A DNA stretch of 64,000 nt, from NCBI GenBank assembly GCA_963705525.1, contig CAVPJW010000006.1, forward strand, positions 504,771 through 568,770, given 5' to 3'. The position numbers and the translations under genes are program-made. Source of the DNA: CAVPJW01 sp963705525. Lineage in GTDB: Bacteria > Acidobacteriota > Vicinamibacteria > Vicinamibacterales > CAVPJW01. The notes below the pieces were generated by a model. The model worked only from the letters and a program-made list of their open reading frames with translations. It ran no database searches and had not been told where the DNA came from. The number at the start of each line of letters is the position of its first letter. The first letter of the stretch is position 1. Below are positions 1-8,918 of this stretch, in pieces.

Positions 1-442
1 ACAGGTCCTCGTCTCCCGAATTCGGAAAGCCCAGGAGCACTACTTGGCTGATGATCATGATGCACACCAGCGAACACACGCCCGTCAGGAGGAGAAAGCG
101 CGCCGGCTGTCTTGCAGCAGTACGCGCGGCGGCGACCATAGACCCGTGGATCCGGGCCATGAAGGGGTCGACGAGCGGACCGAGTGCCAGGACAACACCA
201 GAGACCAGGGCCCAGAAACGAACTTGTGCATACCAGGCATCCGCAGCGACGAAGTAGTCGTCGAGGAGATGCGGTCCCTGGGCCGGTATCAGGTTGTGGA
301 GAAATGTCCGTTGGCGTCCGTGGAACGCAGCCTCGACGATTCGATGCCCCACGACGAGATAGATCGCCTCGAGGCACAGAATAGTGACCACCACAATTGC
401 CATCGCTCGCAAGAACGATCGCAAGCGTGGGCTCGGTGCCAT
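1..442 (-). CDS. Polytopic membrane protein, N-terminal part (runs off the window)
   Basis: The minus strand is open from an ATG at 442-440 to the window edge, about 147 codons. A membrane segment follows the basic start (residues about 12-31), a second lies near residues 74-92 and a third near 116-137. The start codon shares one base with the stop of the UbiA-like gene upstream (TGATG), so the two are almost certainly translationally coupled. In other bacteria UbiA/DPPR-synthase-like enzymes sit beside GT-C glycosyltransferases or other polyprenyl-lipid enzymes, so a role in glycolipid or cell-surface sugar synthesis is plausible. The catalytic part lies outside the window and I do not recognise a family from the visible portion. 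Confidence 0.6.
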   Translation of the reverse strand, partial: MAPSPRLRSFLRAMAIVVVTILCLEAIYLVVGHRIVEAAFHGRQRTFLHNLIPAQGPHLLDDYFVAADAWYAQVRFWALVSGVVLALGPLVDPFMARIHGSMVAAARTAARQPARFLLLTGVCSLVCIMIISQVVLLGFPNSGDEDL

Positions 443-1449
443 CAGTGACTATCGCGTCCGATCGTCCAGAGTGGCGCGATGCTCGAGGGCTCAACGTTGA
501 ACCAGCGATAGAGGAACGGCATGCCGGTGAACATCAGGACGACGAACGCTGCGAAGCAGACCACGAGATACATCATGAACCGGCCCTCGCGCACTAGCTT
601 CTCGGGCTGCTGCGCGACACTGTCGGGAGCCAGTCCGAGTTTCAAGTACAATGCCAGGAGCCCTGCGGCCAGCGGGGTGAACAGGATCAGTTCCAGGCGA
701 TAACGCACGATGAAAATGCCCGCGAAGAGGGCGCACGTCGTTGCGTAGAACATCACGGAGACGAGCAGGCGTTCCTCGGTGTAGTACCAGAACGATCGAC
801 GGTACCCAGCGGCCCGCGTGGATCCTCCAAGATATCGATATTCGGCGAGTCGTTTGACGGCCATGAAGAACGCGCCCGCCATCCAGTACGACACTGCAAG
901 CGAGATGGGCGGAACACGGTCGGGAATCAGGACGAACCACCCGAGGCAGAGCCGGATGGGGTTGTTGATCGATTCGCTGAGCACGTCGAGGTACGGCCAC
1001 TCCTTCGTGCGAATGGGCGGAACGTTATAGAGAATTGCCATGACCCAGAGCGCCACGGCGGAGAGCAGGAACGCCCCGCCAATCGTCGCGGCCAGAGCGA
1101 ACCCGAGGAGCGCTAGCGCCGCCCACTCCAGATAGGCCCACGTTACACGTACCTGTCCGGAAGGAACGGGTCGGTGCTTCTTCGTTGGGTGTTCACGGTC
1201 GGTCGGGCCATCCAGAATCTCGTTGAGGGTGTAGTTGCTGGACGCGATGAGACAGGTCGCCGCAATTGCGATCGCCAGGCGAAGAACGCCCTCCGCCGAG
1301 AACGCCATCGGCTGATAGAAAAAAGCCAGTATCGTTCCGAGAAGCATGAACGCGTTCTTGAACCAGTGATCGGGCCGCGCAAGCCGCAGGTAGGGAAGTG
1401 CTGCGGCAGAGAACCCGGACGATGTCTCGGGGCGCGTGGAGGACAGCAT
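442..1449 (-). CDS. UbiA-family prenyltransferase (decaprenyl-phosphate phosphoribosyltransferase-like)
   Basis: A 335-aa integral membrane protein of the UbiA superfamily, which transfers a polyprenyl chain or joins a polyprenyl phosphate to an acceptor. The first Asp-rich motif region reads NEILDGPTDREHPTKKHRP (about residues 76-94). This resembles the NDxxDxxxD Mg-prenyl-diphosphate site and the TKxxRP stretch of DPPR synthases (Rv3806c-type) rather than quinone prenyltransferases. RPDHWFKN near residue 26 is also typical of that branch. Eight or nine membrane segments are visible. It is the first gene of a minus-strand pair, coupled by a one-base overlap to the membrane gene downstream. 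The exact substrate (phosphoribosyl diphosphate versus a quinone precursor) is inferred from motif flavour only. Confidence 0.85.
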   Translation of the reverse strand: MLSSTRPETSSGFSAAALPYLRLARPDHWFKNAFMLLGTILAFFYQPMAFSAEGVLRLAIAIAATCLIASSNYTLNEILDGPTDREHPTKKHRPVPSGQVRVTWAYLEWAALALLGFALAATIGGAFLLSAVALWVMAILYNVPPIRTKEWPYLDVLSESINNPIRLCLGWFVLIPDRVPPISLAVSYWMAGAFFMAVKRLAEYRYLGGSTRAAGYRRSFWYYTEERLLVSVMFYATTCALFAGIFIVRYRLELILFTPLAAGLLALYLKLGLAPDSVAQQPEKLVREGRFMMYLVVCFAAFVVLMFTGMPFLYRWFNVEPSSIAPLWTIGRDSH

Positions 1450-1547
1450 GGTTCGAGGATCGTGAGGTACTGGTGGGCTGCATCATACGCTACCGTCAGG
1501 AGATGGATGCACTTGGGCTCGACGTGGGGTCTCGAACGGAGCAATGC

Positions 1548-1575
1548 TTGACTTCGCCGGGCGTCGGTCCATAAT
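1548..1575 (+). promoter_or_regulatory. Sigma-70-type promoter, probably leaderless transcript
   Basis: TTGACT (1548-1553) and CATAAT (1570-1575) are separated by 16 bases. The GTG start of the isomerase gene is at 1585, so transcription would begin within a few bases of the start codon. No Shine-Dalgarno sequence precedes the GTG. The same arrangement recurs at 5119-5146. Confidence 0.5.
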
Positions 1576-1584
1576 CGGCGCCCT

Positions 1585-2493
1585 GTGCAGGGATCGCTGC
1601 TCGACCGTCGTGGGTTCTTCCGCCTGAGCGGGTCCGCCGTGCTGGCGGTAGCGTTCGCTCCAGTCAGCGTCGCCGGCGGATCGGCGGCGCGGAGGAACAT
1701 TCGTAAATCGCTCATGTACTACATGTGCGAGCAGGGCTCCACGGTTCGAGAAAAGTTCGAAATCATCCGACGGGCCGGGTTCGAAGGGGTGGAGATGGAC
1801 AGCCCGTCAACGATCCCGATCGACGAGATTCGCTCGGCACGCGATGCGACCGGCCTCGCCATCAGCGGCATCGTCGATTCAGTGCACTGGCGAAAAACGC
1901 TCGGTGATGCCGATGACGGTGTGCGTCGGGAAGGCGTGGCTGCACTCGAAACGGCGATCCGCGACTGCCACACACTCGGCGGCCGGAGCGTGCTGCTCGT
2001 TCCTGGGATTGTGAATGCGAATTGGTCGTACGAGGACGTGTACACGCGCTCCCAGACCGAAATACGCAAAGTCCTGCCGCTTGCCGCAGAGTTGAAGGTC
2101 AAGATTGCCATCGAGAATGTCTGGAACGACTTCCTGCTCTCGCCCCTCGAGGCGGCGCGTTACGTGGATGAATTTGACAGTCCGTGGGTTGGCTGGCACC
2201 TCGACTGCGGCAACATCCTCACCTACGGCTATCCCGAACAGTGGGTGAGAGTCCTCGGAAAACGCCTGGTGACCCTGCACATCAAGGACTTCAGCCGGAA
2301 GAAGCGCGACGAGGAAGGTTATCGCAAAGGTTTTGACGTCAAGCTTGGTGATGGCGACGCGAACTGGCCGGTAATCATGAAAGCGCTGGACGATGTGGGC
2401 TTCGAGGGATGGGGATCGGCCGAAGTTGCGGCGGGCGACGAGGTCCACCTGGAAGACGTCGTCGGGCGGATGAATCAGATCTTCCAGAGTTAG
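1585..2493 (+). CDS. Tat-exported sugar phosphate isomerase/epimerase-like TIM-barrel protein
   Basis: A 302-aa protein of the xylose-isomerase-like TIM-barrel family (AP endonuclease 2 fold). The N-terminus DRRGFFRLSGSAVLAVAFA is a twin-arginine signal, so the enzyme probably folds in the cytoplasm and acts in the periplasm. Metal-site features of the family are visible: an early strand MYYMCEQG, a conserved IENVW (about residue 176), WHLDCGN (about 205) and HIKDF (about 233), followed by a GDGDANW stretch. The start is a GTG with no ribosome-binding site, placed by the Tat signal and the promoter just upstream. It is divergent from the UbiA pair and alone in its transcription unit. The substrate is unknown; related secreted members act on inositols or keto-sugars. 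Confidence 0.85.
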   Translation: MQGSLLDRRGFFRLSGSAVLAVAFAPVSVAGGSAARRNIRKSLMYYMCEQGSTVREKFEIIRRAGFEGVEMDSPSTIPIDEIRSARDATGLAISGIVDSVHWRKTLGDADDGVRREGVAALETAIRDCHTLGGRSVLLVPGIVNANWSYEDVYTRSQTEIRKVLPLAAELKVKIAIENVWNDFLLSPLEAARYVDEFDSPWVGWHLDCGNILTYGYPEQWVRVLGKRLVTLHIKDFSRKKRDEEGYRKGFDVKLGDGDANWPVIMKALDDVGFEGWGSAEVAAGDEVHLEDVVGRMNQIFQS

Positions 2494-2514
2494 CGGCTTT
2501 CCTGAATATTCCCC

Positions 2515-2543
2515 TTGACCGACCGGATTGGTCGGAGTTATCT
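2515..2543 (+). promoter_or_regulatory. Sigma-70 promoter of the siderophore receptor gene
   Basis: TTGACC (2515-2520), a 17-base spacer and TTATCT (2538-2543). The predicted transcription start falls near 2550, immediately before the 15-base Fur-type palindrome at 2557-2571, leaving a 5' leader of about 210 bases before the receptor start. Confidence 0.55.
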
Positions 2544-2556
2544 TCTCACCTGCAAT

Positions 2557-2571
2557 TGAGACTCAGTCTCA
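2557..2571 (+). promoter_or_regulatory. Fur box (7-1-7 palindrome)
   Basis: TGAGACTCAGTCTCA is a perfect 7-1-7 inverted repeat. It matches the classical Fur 7-1-7 pattern (TGAtAaT-n-AtTaTCA) at its conserved TGA/TCA ends and central positions. It lies just downstream of the -10 element and upstream of a TonB siderophore receptor. Iron-Fur binding here would block transcription when iron is plentiful. This is inference from position and symmetry. Confidence 0.7.
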
Positions 2572-2620
2572 CTTTTAAGTGCTTCGGCTGAAATCTGGCG
2601 GCCTGAGGCTCACAGAGAAT

Positions 2621-2651
2621 ACCCGGCCGGCGCGGGTAGCACCGGCCGGGT
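2621..2651. terminator. GC-rich hairpin in the receptor 5' leader
   Basis: A perfect 10-bp stem ACCCGGCCGG / CCGGCCGGGT with an 11-base loop and no T-run. It lies 128 bases after the isomerase stop and inside the predicted receptor leader. It could be a terminator for the isomerase transcript or a structured leader element; the sequence does not decide. Confidence 0.4.
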
Positions 2652-2763
2652 GATCGAACGCTGGTCCTGACAGACCTTGTCTCTCGCTCTGGCGGTTGAC
2701 GCGTCCGACGCCCGCATTCTACGGAAGCGGCTCCGATCGGCGCAAATCGAATGGAGTTGTGCT

Positions 2764-5099
2764 ATGCGTCGCTTCCTGTTCACGGCCATTCTCACGCTTT
2801 CGTGTTCACTGATCGCGAGCGCGGGTCTCGCCCAGGATGTCCCACCGTTTTCGCTGCACGGGATAGTCCTCGATGCGACGCGTGCACCGATTGTCGGGGC
2901 GCGGGTCACGGCTACTGTGGCTGGAGCCAAGTCCGGCTTCTCGTCGACAACCGATCCACGCGGGGAATTCTCACTGGTCCTTCCGCCTGGCCGCTACACG
3001 ATCGATGTCTCCGCTGATGGGTTCCTCGACACGGCTGAAACGCTGACGGCGTCCGCGGGTGGGTCTGTCTCGCGCGAATTCGTCCTTGCGCTGGCAGGCT
3101 TTCGCGACGCCGTGACAGTCAGCGCTCCGGCTGGATATCAAGCGCCGCCGGTCACTCGGACAGCGACCAAGACAACGACGCTGCTCCGGGATGTGCCGCA
3201 GTCGGTCACGGTCGTTACGAATGAGCTGATGAAAGACCAACTGATGATGAGTGTCGGTGACGTCATGCGGTACGTGCCCGGCATCACCATGCATCAGGGC
3301 GAGAACAATCGCGACCAGGTCATCATCCGAGGCAACAGCTCGTCCGCCGACTTCTTCGTGAACGGCGTGCGCGACGATGTTCAGTACTATCGCGACCTCT
3401 ATAACCTCGATCGCATCGAGGCGCTGAAGGGGCCGAACGCCTTGATTTTCGGCCGTGGCGGTGGCGGCGGCGTGGTGAATCGCGTGACCAAGGCGGCCGG
3501 GTTCCAGCCGCTCCGCGAGTTTGCGCTGCAGGGTGGTTCTTACAGTAACAAGCGATTTACGACCGACCTGGATCAGCCGCTCAGCGACCGAGTCGCCATG
3601 CGTTTCAATGGCATGTATGAAGACTCGAACAGCTTTCGCGATCAGGTGGGCCTCGAACGGTACGGCGTGAGCCCCACGGTCACGATCCAATCCGGCAGTC
3701 AGACGAGAATTGTCTTCGGCTATGAATACCTTCACGATACTCGCGTGGCCGATCGCGGCATTTCGTCGTATCAGAATCGGCCGGCAGACGTGGACATCGC
3801 GACTTTCTACGGCAATCCGTCAGACAGCCACGTCCGAGCCGACGTCAATCTCGCATCGGCAACCGTCGAACATCGAGTCGGCAGGCTGACAATTCGGAAT
3901 CACACGCTTTTCGGCGACTACGACCGCGGCTACCAGAACTACGTTCCGGGCGCCGTCACTGCCGACAAGACGCAGGTTGCGCTCTCCGCGTACAACAACG
4001 CGACGGATCGGCTGAACGTGTTCAATCAGACGGATCTGACGTATGCGATAGCGACCGGCCGGCTGCGTCATACCGTCTTGATGGGCGCCGAGTTCGGGAG
4101 CCAGAGAACAGATAACTTCAGGAATACGGGTTACTTCGACAACGTCGCCACCTCCATTCTCGTTCCATACGGCACACCGACCATCTCGACGCCCGTCACG
4201 TTCCGACAGAGCGCGACGGACGCCGACAACCATCTGAAAACCAATGTGGCAGCCGCGTACGCGCAGGATCAGGTCGAGCTGTCGCACCACGTCCAGGTGC
4301 TCGCGGGTCTCCGCTTCGACCGCTTTGACCTGCAGTATCACAACAACAGAAACGGCGACGTTCTCGATCGCGTCGATGATCTGGTGTCTCCACGCGCGGG
4401 CGTCATCTACAAGCCGATCGAGCCCGTCTCCGTGTACGGCAGTTACAGCGTGTCGTACCTGCCGAGCTCTGGGGATCAGTTCTCGTCACTCACCACGATT
4501 ACCGAGCAGGTCGAGCCGGAAAAGTTCAACAACTACGAGGTCGGGCGTAAAGTGGGACTTCCGTCCGGATCTGTCGATGACGACCGCGGTGTACCGACTG
4601 GACCGGACCAACACGCGAGCCCTCGACCCTAATGATGCGACGCGCATCGTTCAGACGGGGAGTCAGCGCACGAACGGCTACGAGATCGGCTTGAACGGCC
4701 GGCTTCTTCCCGGGTGGCAGGTGGCTGGCGGCTACGCCTATCAGGACGCGTTTGTCACGAGCGCGACCGTCAACGCGCGCGACGGCGCGCAGGTGGCCCA
4801 GGTGCCGCACCACACGTTCTCGCTGTGGAACAACTATCAGTTCCACCCGCAGGTTGTCGGCGGGCGTCGGCGTGCTTCGCCGCTCTGACATGTTCGCGGC
4901 GATCGACAACACGGTCGTGCTCCCGAGCTACACGCGCGTTGACGCGGCAGCTTTCTTCTTCGTGACCAGGGACGTTCGTCTCCAACTCAACGTGGAGAAT
5001 CTCTTCGACGAGAAGTACTACATCAACGCCGACAACAACACGAACATCTCGCCGGGATTTCCGCGCGCGATCCGCGTCGCCTTGAGAACGTCGTTCTGA
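2764..5099 (+). CDS. TonB-dependent siderophore receptor (two frameshifts)
   Basis: Outer-membrane receptor for ferric-siderophore uptake powered by TonB. The start at 2764 gives MRRFLFTAILTLSCSLIASAGLAQ, a clean signal peptide. A carboxypeptidase-regulatory-like beta domain follows (residues about 30-115), then the plug with DVPQSVTVVTNELMKDQ, IRGNSSSADFFVNGVRDD and IEALKGPNALIFGRGGGGGVVNR, then the 22-strand barrel ending in VALRTSF. The frame breaks twice, each time by one extra G in a GGG run: near 4543-4545 and near 4862-4864. Removing both bases gives 777 codons, normal for the family. The Fur box and promoter upstream indicate iron repression. The ligand is unknown; FhuA/FiuA-type catechol or hydroxamate receptors are the closest by motif. 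Confidence 0.88.
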
Positions 5100-5118
5100 G
5101 TCGGCGATCCTTCGCTCC

Positions 5119-5146
5119 TTGACAACGACGGCACCACAGCCATAAT
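5119..5146 (+). promoter_or_regulatory. Sigma-70-type promoter, probably leaderless transcript
   Basis: TTGACA (5119-5124), 16-base spacer, CATAAT (5141-5146), with the ATG of the next gene at 5154. The -10 and following bases (CATAATCGGCGC) are identical to those before the gene at 1585. The start codon is about one helix turn from the -10, leaving essentially no leader. Confidence 0.55.
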
Positions 5147-5153
5147 CGGCGCG

Positions 5154-6710
5154 ATGACACGCGCCGATTGGCTGTGGATCTGCTTCGTCGTGCTCGTCAG
5201 CTCGACCCTGCTGCGCGCGTCCAACCCGCCCGCAGCAGACTATGCAGGCGTGGCGTACTTCCTGAAGGCCGCCGAGCCGCGCAACGCGCCCGTCGAGCTC
5301 GCTCGCGCCTGCGATCGATCCATTCGCCGTGCGGCGGAGTTTCTGTTTGCCGATGTCGGCATCGAGAATGCCATCCGCGACGAGAAGGGCGCGCGTGTGC
5401 CGCCCTATATCTATCACGCGGTCATCGACGATGACGATCGCTTCACCTATCGTGCGTCGTACCCGGCGTATCACCACGCGTATCTGATCGAAGCGTTTCT
5501 GAACTACTACAACTACACGGGCGATGGTCGGGCCGTCGAGCGCGCCCGCCAGATTGCCGACTGGACCATCGCGCACAGCACTCCGGCCAGTGACCGATGG
5601 CCCAATCTTCCCTGGAGTACTTTCACCGAAGGCAAACCAGGCGGCGGTGAGGACAAGGACACACTCCAGCCTGACAAGGCGGCCTACATGGGCCTGGCCT
5701 ACCTGCGCCTGAACGACGTGACCGGAGACCAGCGGTACCGTGATGCCGCGACCGGCATTGCCAACACGCTCGCGCTCAACCAGAACAAGGATGGCAGCTG
5801 GCCTTTCCGGGTGAATCCGACAACCGGCCAGGTGTTTCAGCCCTACACGGCGGGCATCTTCATGCCGGTGGCGTTCTTCGAGAAGATGTACGCCGTCACG
5901 AAGAATCTCGATTATAAGAATGCTCAGATCACGGCCTGGATCTGGATGCTGCGGAATCCGGTCCGGACGAACAACTGGTCCGGTTTCTACGAGGACATCG
6001 AGAAAGGGAGCGACTCGCAGGTTTACTATGCGCCGGCGCAGACCATCCGTCTCCTGCTCAGGTATCGCACCCCTGCGCACGACGCGTCGTATCTCGAGCA
6101 CGCGCGCAGACTGTTTGACTGGGTGATGGACGGCCTGGCCTTCGTCGATCGCGACATGGGACTCATCATGCGCGAACAGACGGCCTATCTTGCGGCTACG
6201 CCCAGTTCGACCTTGTCGTGGTCGATGATGGCTGCCGAGATGTTCCTGTCCACAGGTGAGGAACGGTATCGCCAAGTGGTCCTCGAGGCGGCCCGCTCGG
6301 TGACGCAGTACGGATTCAAGCCAGACGGTCGATCGCAGAACACCATGATGGGCGGGCGGATCTACGGCAACTCTCAGAGCTGGTACAGCCTGACGTCGCC
6401 GATGATGCGCTATATCTACCAGGACATGGGAGCGCTTCCCGAGCTTGCGCCGCCGGGCGAGAACCATATGCTCAGAAGCGCCACCGAGATTCGCGAGATT
6501 ACGTACGCACCGCGCGCTATCAGCTACGAATCTCTGGCGGATAGCATCGAGTTGATCAAGTTGGCCGCACGGCCTCGCACGATCACGATCGGGAAACAAG
6601 CGGTGCCGGCATCCGCGGGACTGGAGGTCGGGGACGGATGGTGGTTCAACGACAAGAGCAGCGTCCTGCTCGTGAAGCACACGAATCCACGCGTCGAGGT
6701 GTCCTTCTGA
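5154..6710 (+). CDS. Secreted (alpha/alpha) toroid protein of unknown function, possible glycosidase
   Basis: A 518-aa protein with an N-terminal hydrophobic segment (WLWICFVVLVSSTLLRAS) serving as signal peptide. The body contains repeated helix pairs with small Tyr/Trp/Gly-rich loops (YYNYTGDGRAVERARQIADW, YRDAATGIANTLALNQNKDG, YRQVVLEAARSVTQYGF). This is the pattern of six-hairpin (alpha/alpha)6 enzymes such as glycosidases, lyases and epimerases. I see no decisive catalytic motif, so the function is left open. The last bases overlap the start region of the CocE/NonD hydrolase downstream, which suggests an operon. It is preceded by its own promoter with almost no leader. Confidence 0.75.
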   Translation: MTRADWLWICFVVLVSSTLLRASNPPAADYAGVAYFLKAAEPRNAPVELARACDRSIRRAAEFLFADVGIENAIRDEKGARVPPYIYHAVIDDDDRFTYRASYPAYHHAYLIEAFLNYYNYTGDGRAVERARQIADWTIAHSTPASDRWPNLPWSTFTEGKPGGGEDKDTLQPDKAAYMGLAYLRLNDVTGDQRYRDAATGIANTLALNQNKDGSWPFRVNPTTGQVFQPYTAGIFMPVAFFEKMYAVTKNLDYKNAQITAWIWMLRNPVRTNNWSGFYEDIEKGSDSQVYYAPAQTIRLLLRYRTPAHDASYLEHARRLFDWVMDGLAFVDRDMGLIMREQTAYLAATPSSTLSWSMMAAEMFLSTGEERYRQVVLEAARSVTQYGFKPDGRSQNTMMGGRIYGNSQSWYSLTSPMMRYIYQDMGALPELAPPGENHMLRSATEIREITYAPRAISYESLADSIELIKLAARPRTITIGKQAVPASAGLEVGDGWWFNDKSSVLLVKHTNPRVEVSF

Positions 6711-8810
6711 ATCGCTACAGGTGTTCTGCGCTCCTCGCGCTCGTCACGTCGGGCATCCTGCTGCAGGCGACTGAGGTCAGCGTGCGCAGCCAGACCGGAG
6801 CTCAAGCCGCCTCGCCACCCAAGTACGACGTCGTCCTCGACGAAGTTCGGATTCGCCCTGAGCGACGGCGTTCAGCTCGCCGCAGACCTCTGGCGACCGA
6901 AGGATGCGCCTGGTATGCGGTTCCCTGTCCTGCTCGAGTATCTGCCCTATCGCAAGGACGAGAGCCGTGGCGCGCGCTATGACGTCTACTCCTACTTTGT
7001 GCGGCGCGGCTATGTCGTAGCCCGTGTCGACATTCGGGGAACCGGAAGAAGCCAGGGCACGCTGATTCCGTACGAATACAGCGAGATCGAACAAAGAGAT
7101 GGCGAGCAGGTCATTGCCTGGCTCGCCAGTCAGCCTTTTTCGAATGGCACCGTCGGCATGTTCGGGATTTCATGGAGCGGCTTCAACGCCATTCACATGG
7201 CCATGCGCAACGTGCCCGCTCTCAAGGCCATCATCGCGGTCGATGCCACCGACGACCTCTACCAGGACGACGTGCACTTCATGGACGGGATGATGCACGT
7301 GGACGCCTGGGAGATGGAAATGGATGTGTTCAATTCCATGCCGGGCGCGCCGGACTACGTGATTGACGACAAATTCTTCGCCGAGCGCTTCGATGCGCCG
7401 CCGTGGATGCTGACCTACAAACGGCAGCAGCGAGACGGCCCCTTCTGGGATCGAACGGCGCTCAAGACGCGATACGACTCGATCAAGATCCCCACGTTCG
7501 TCATCGGCGGCTGGTACGACGGCTACCGCGACAGCGTGCCGCGCATGCTCGAGCACATGAAGGCGCCCGTCAAGGCCATCGTGGGGGCCTGGAATCACAC
7601 CTGGCCGAGCAGTCCGTATCCGAAACCCGGGATTGAGTGGCGTCACGAAGCGGTCCGATGGTTCGACCAATGGCTGAAAGGAGTCGATACGGGCATCATG
7701 GACGAACCGCGATTCGCGGTGTACGTCCGAAACTGGCATCCGCCGGGGCCGTATCTCGAGGAGGCGCCCGGACAATGGCGATTCGAAGAGGGTTGGCCGA
7801 TCGCTCGCGTCCGTCAGCAGCCGTTCTACGCGCGCGCCGATCGAACGTTGTCTCAATCAGCAGGCGAGGCGGGCAGCCATCAGCTGCGGTATGTGGCGAC
7901 GACAGGCATCGAAGCCGGAGGGCCGGTCATGTGGTTCGGCGACGTTGCCCATGATCAACGACCCACCGATGCCTTCAGCCTGGTGTACGACAGCGAACCA
8001 CTCGTGGAAGACATGGAAATCCTCGGCTTGCCGCGCGCCGTCCTCAAGGCGGCGGCCGACGCGCCGCTGGCGCATTGGTTCGCGCGGCTGTCGGACGTAG
8101 CACCCGACGGGACCGTCACGCTGGTGGCCGGCGCCGGCCTGAACGGCTCTCATCGCGACTCGGAGCGCGATCCGCGTCCGCTCGAGCCTGGCGCCCGGAT
8201 TTCGCTCGACATCGAGATGCACTTCACATCGTGGGTCTTCCCGAAGGGACATCGGCTTCGCCTGTCAGTCAGCAATGCGCAGTACCCGATGATCTGGCCG
8301 ACGCCATACTCGATGACGACGACCTTGTATCTGGGCGGCCCCGATCCCACCTCGCTTCTCTTGCCGGTCGTGCCGGCAGCTCCCAGGCCCACGCCCAGGT
8401 TCCTGCCTCCGGACGACACCTCGGCATCGCTTCCGGGATTCGAGGAATTGAAGGAAGGCACGACGTCGGGATATGGAGAGATCTCGTCAATCGAGCGGAA
8501 TCCACAGCTCCATACCACGCGTGTCGTGGCCACCAACGACAGCGCGTCGCAGTACCCGTGGGGCGTAGAGCGCAGCACGGAGAAGATTACTTACGACGCG
8601 GATGACAACCATCCCGAAGCGGCGGCGGTACTGGGCGAGTACAGCACCACGGTCACGCTGAAGGACCGGACCCTCCGATGGGAAAGCACGGTCCGCCTCA
8701 AGAGCGACCGGGAGAATTTCCACTATTCAAATCTGCGGCGGCTTTTCAGAGACGGTGTGTTGATTCGCGAGAAGACCTGGAACGACACCATCCCGCGCGA
8801 CTTTCAGTGA
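6707..8810 (+). CDS. Secreted CocE/NonD-family hydrolase (peptidase S15-like), one frameshift
   Basis: An alpha/beta hydrolase of the X-Pro dipeptidyl-peptidase/cocaine-esterase family. After a signal peptide (RCSALLALVTSGILLQAT), the domain opens with SDGVQLAADLWRPK. It carries DIRGTGRSQG, the nucleophile elbow GISWSG (Ser), a GGWYDG stretch and NHTWP with the likely catalytic His, then the C-terminal jelly-roll (LDIEMHFTSWVFPKGHRLRLSVSNA). The signal-peptide part and the catalytic part are in different frames: one extra base near 6845-6847 separates them, and removing it gives 700 codons. The start is uncertain. A CTG overlapping the upstream TGA (6707-6710) is the first possibility; no ATG fits. 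Likely a secreted esterase or peptidase working with the toroid protein before it. Confidence 0.82.
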
Positions 8811-8918
8811 TCGCGATCGCCGAACCTCGGCGTGAATCGCGGCCGGCGAACGATCTCCGTTGTAATCTTGGTGCCATCTGATGCGGCACAAGATGTCGGC
8901 CGTGCCGGCGCGATCTCG

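Noticed and set aside
4770..6680. A 636-codon open frame on the minus strand opposite the toroid gene
   Set aside because: Rich in His/Arg/Val without domains, and the plus strand has a clear signal peptide and structure; antisense opening is common at this GC content.
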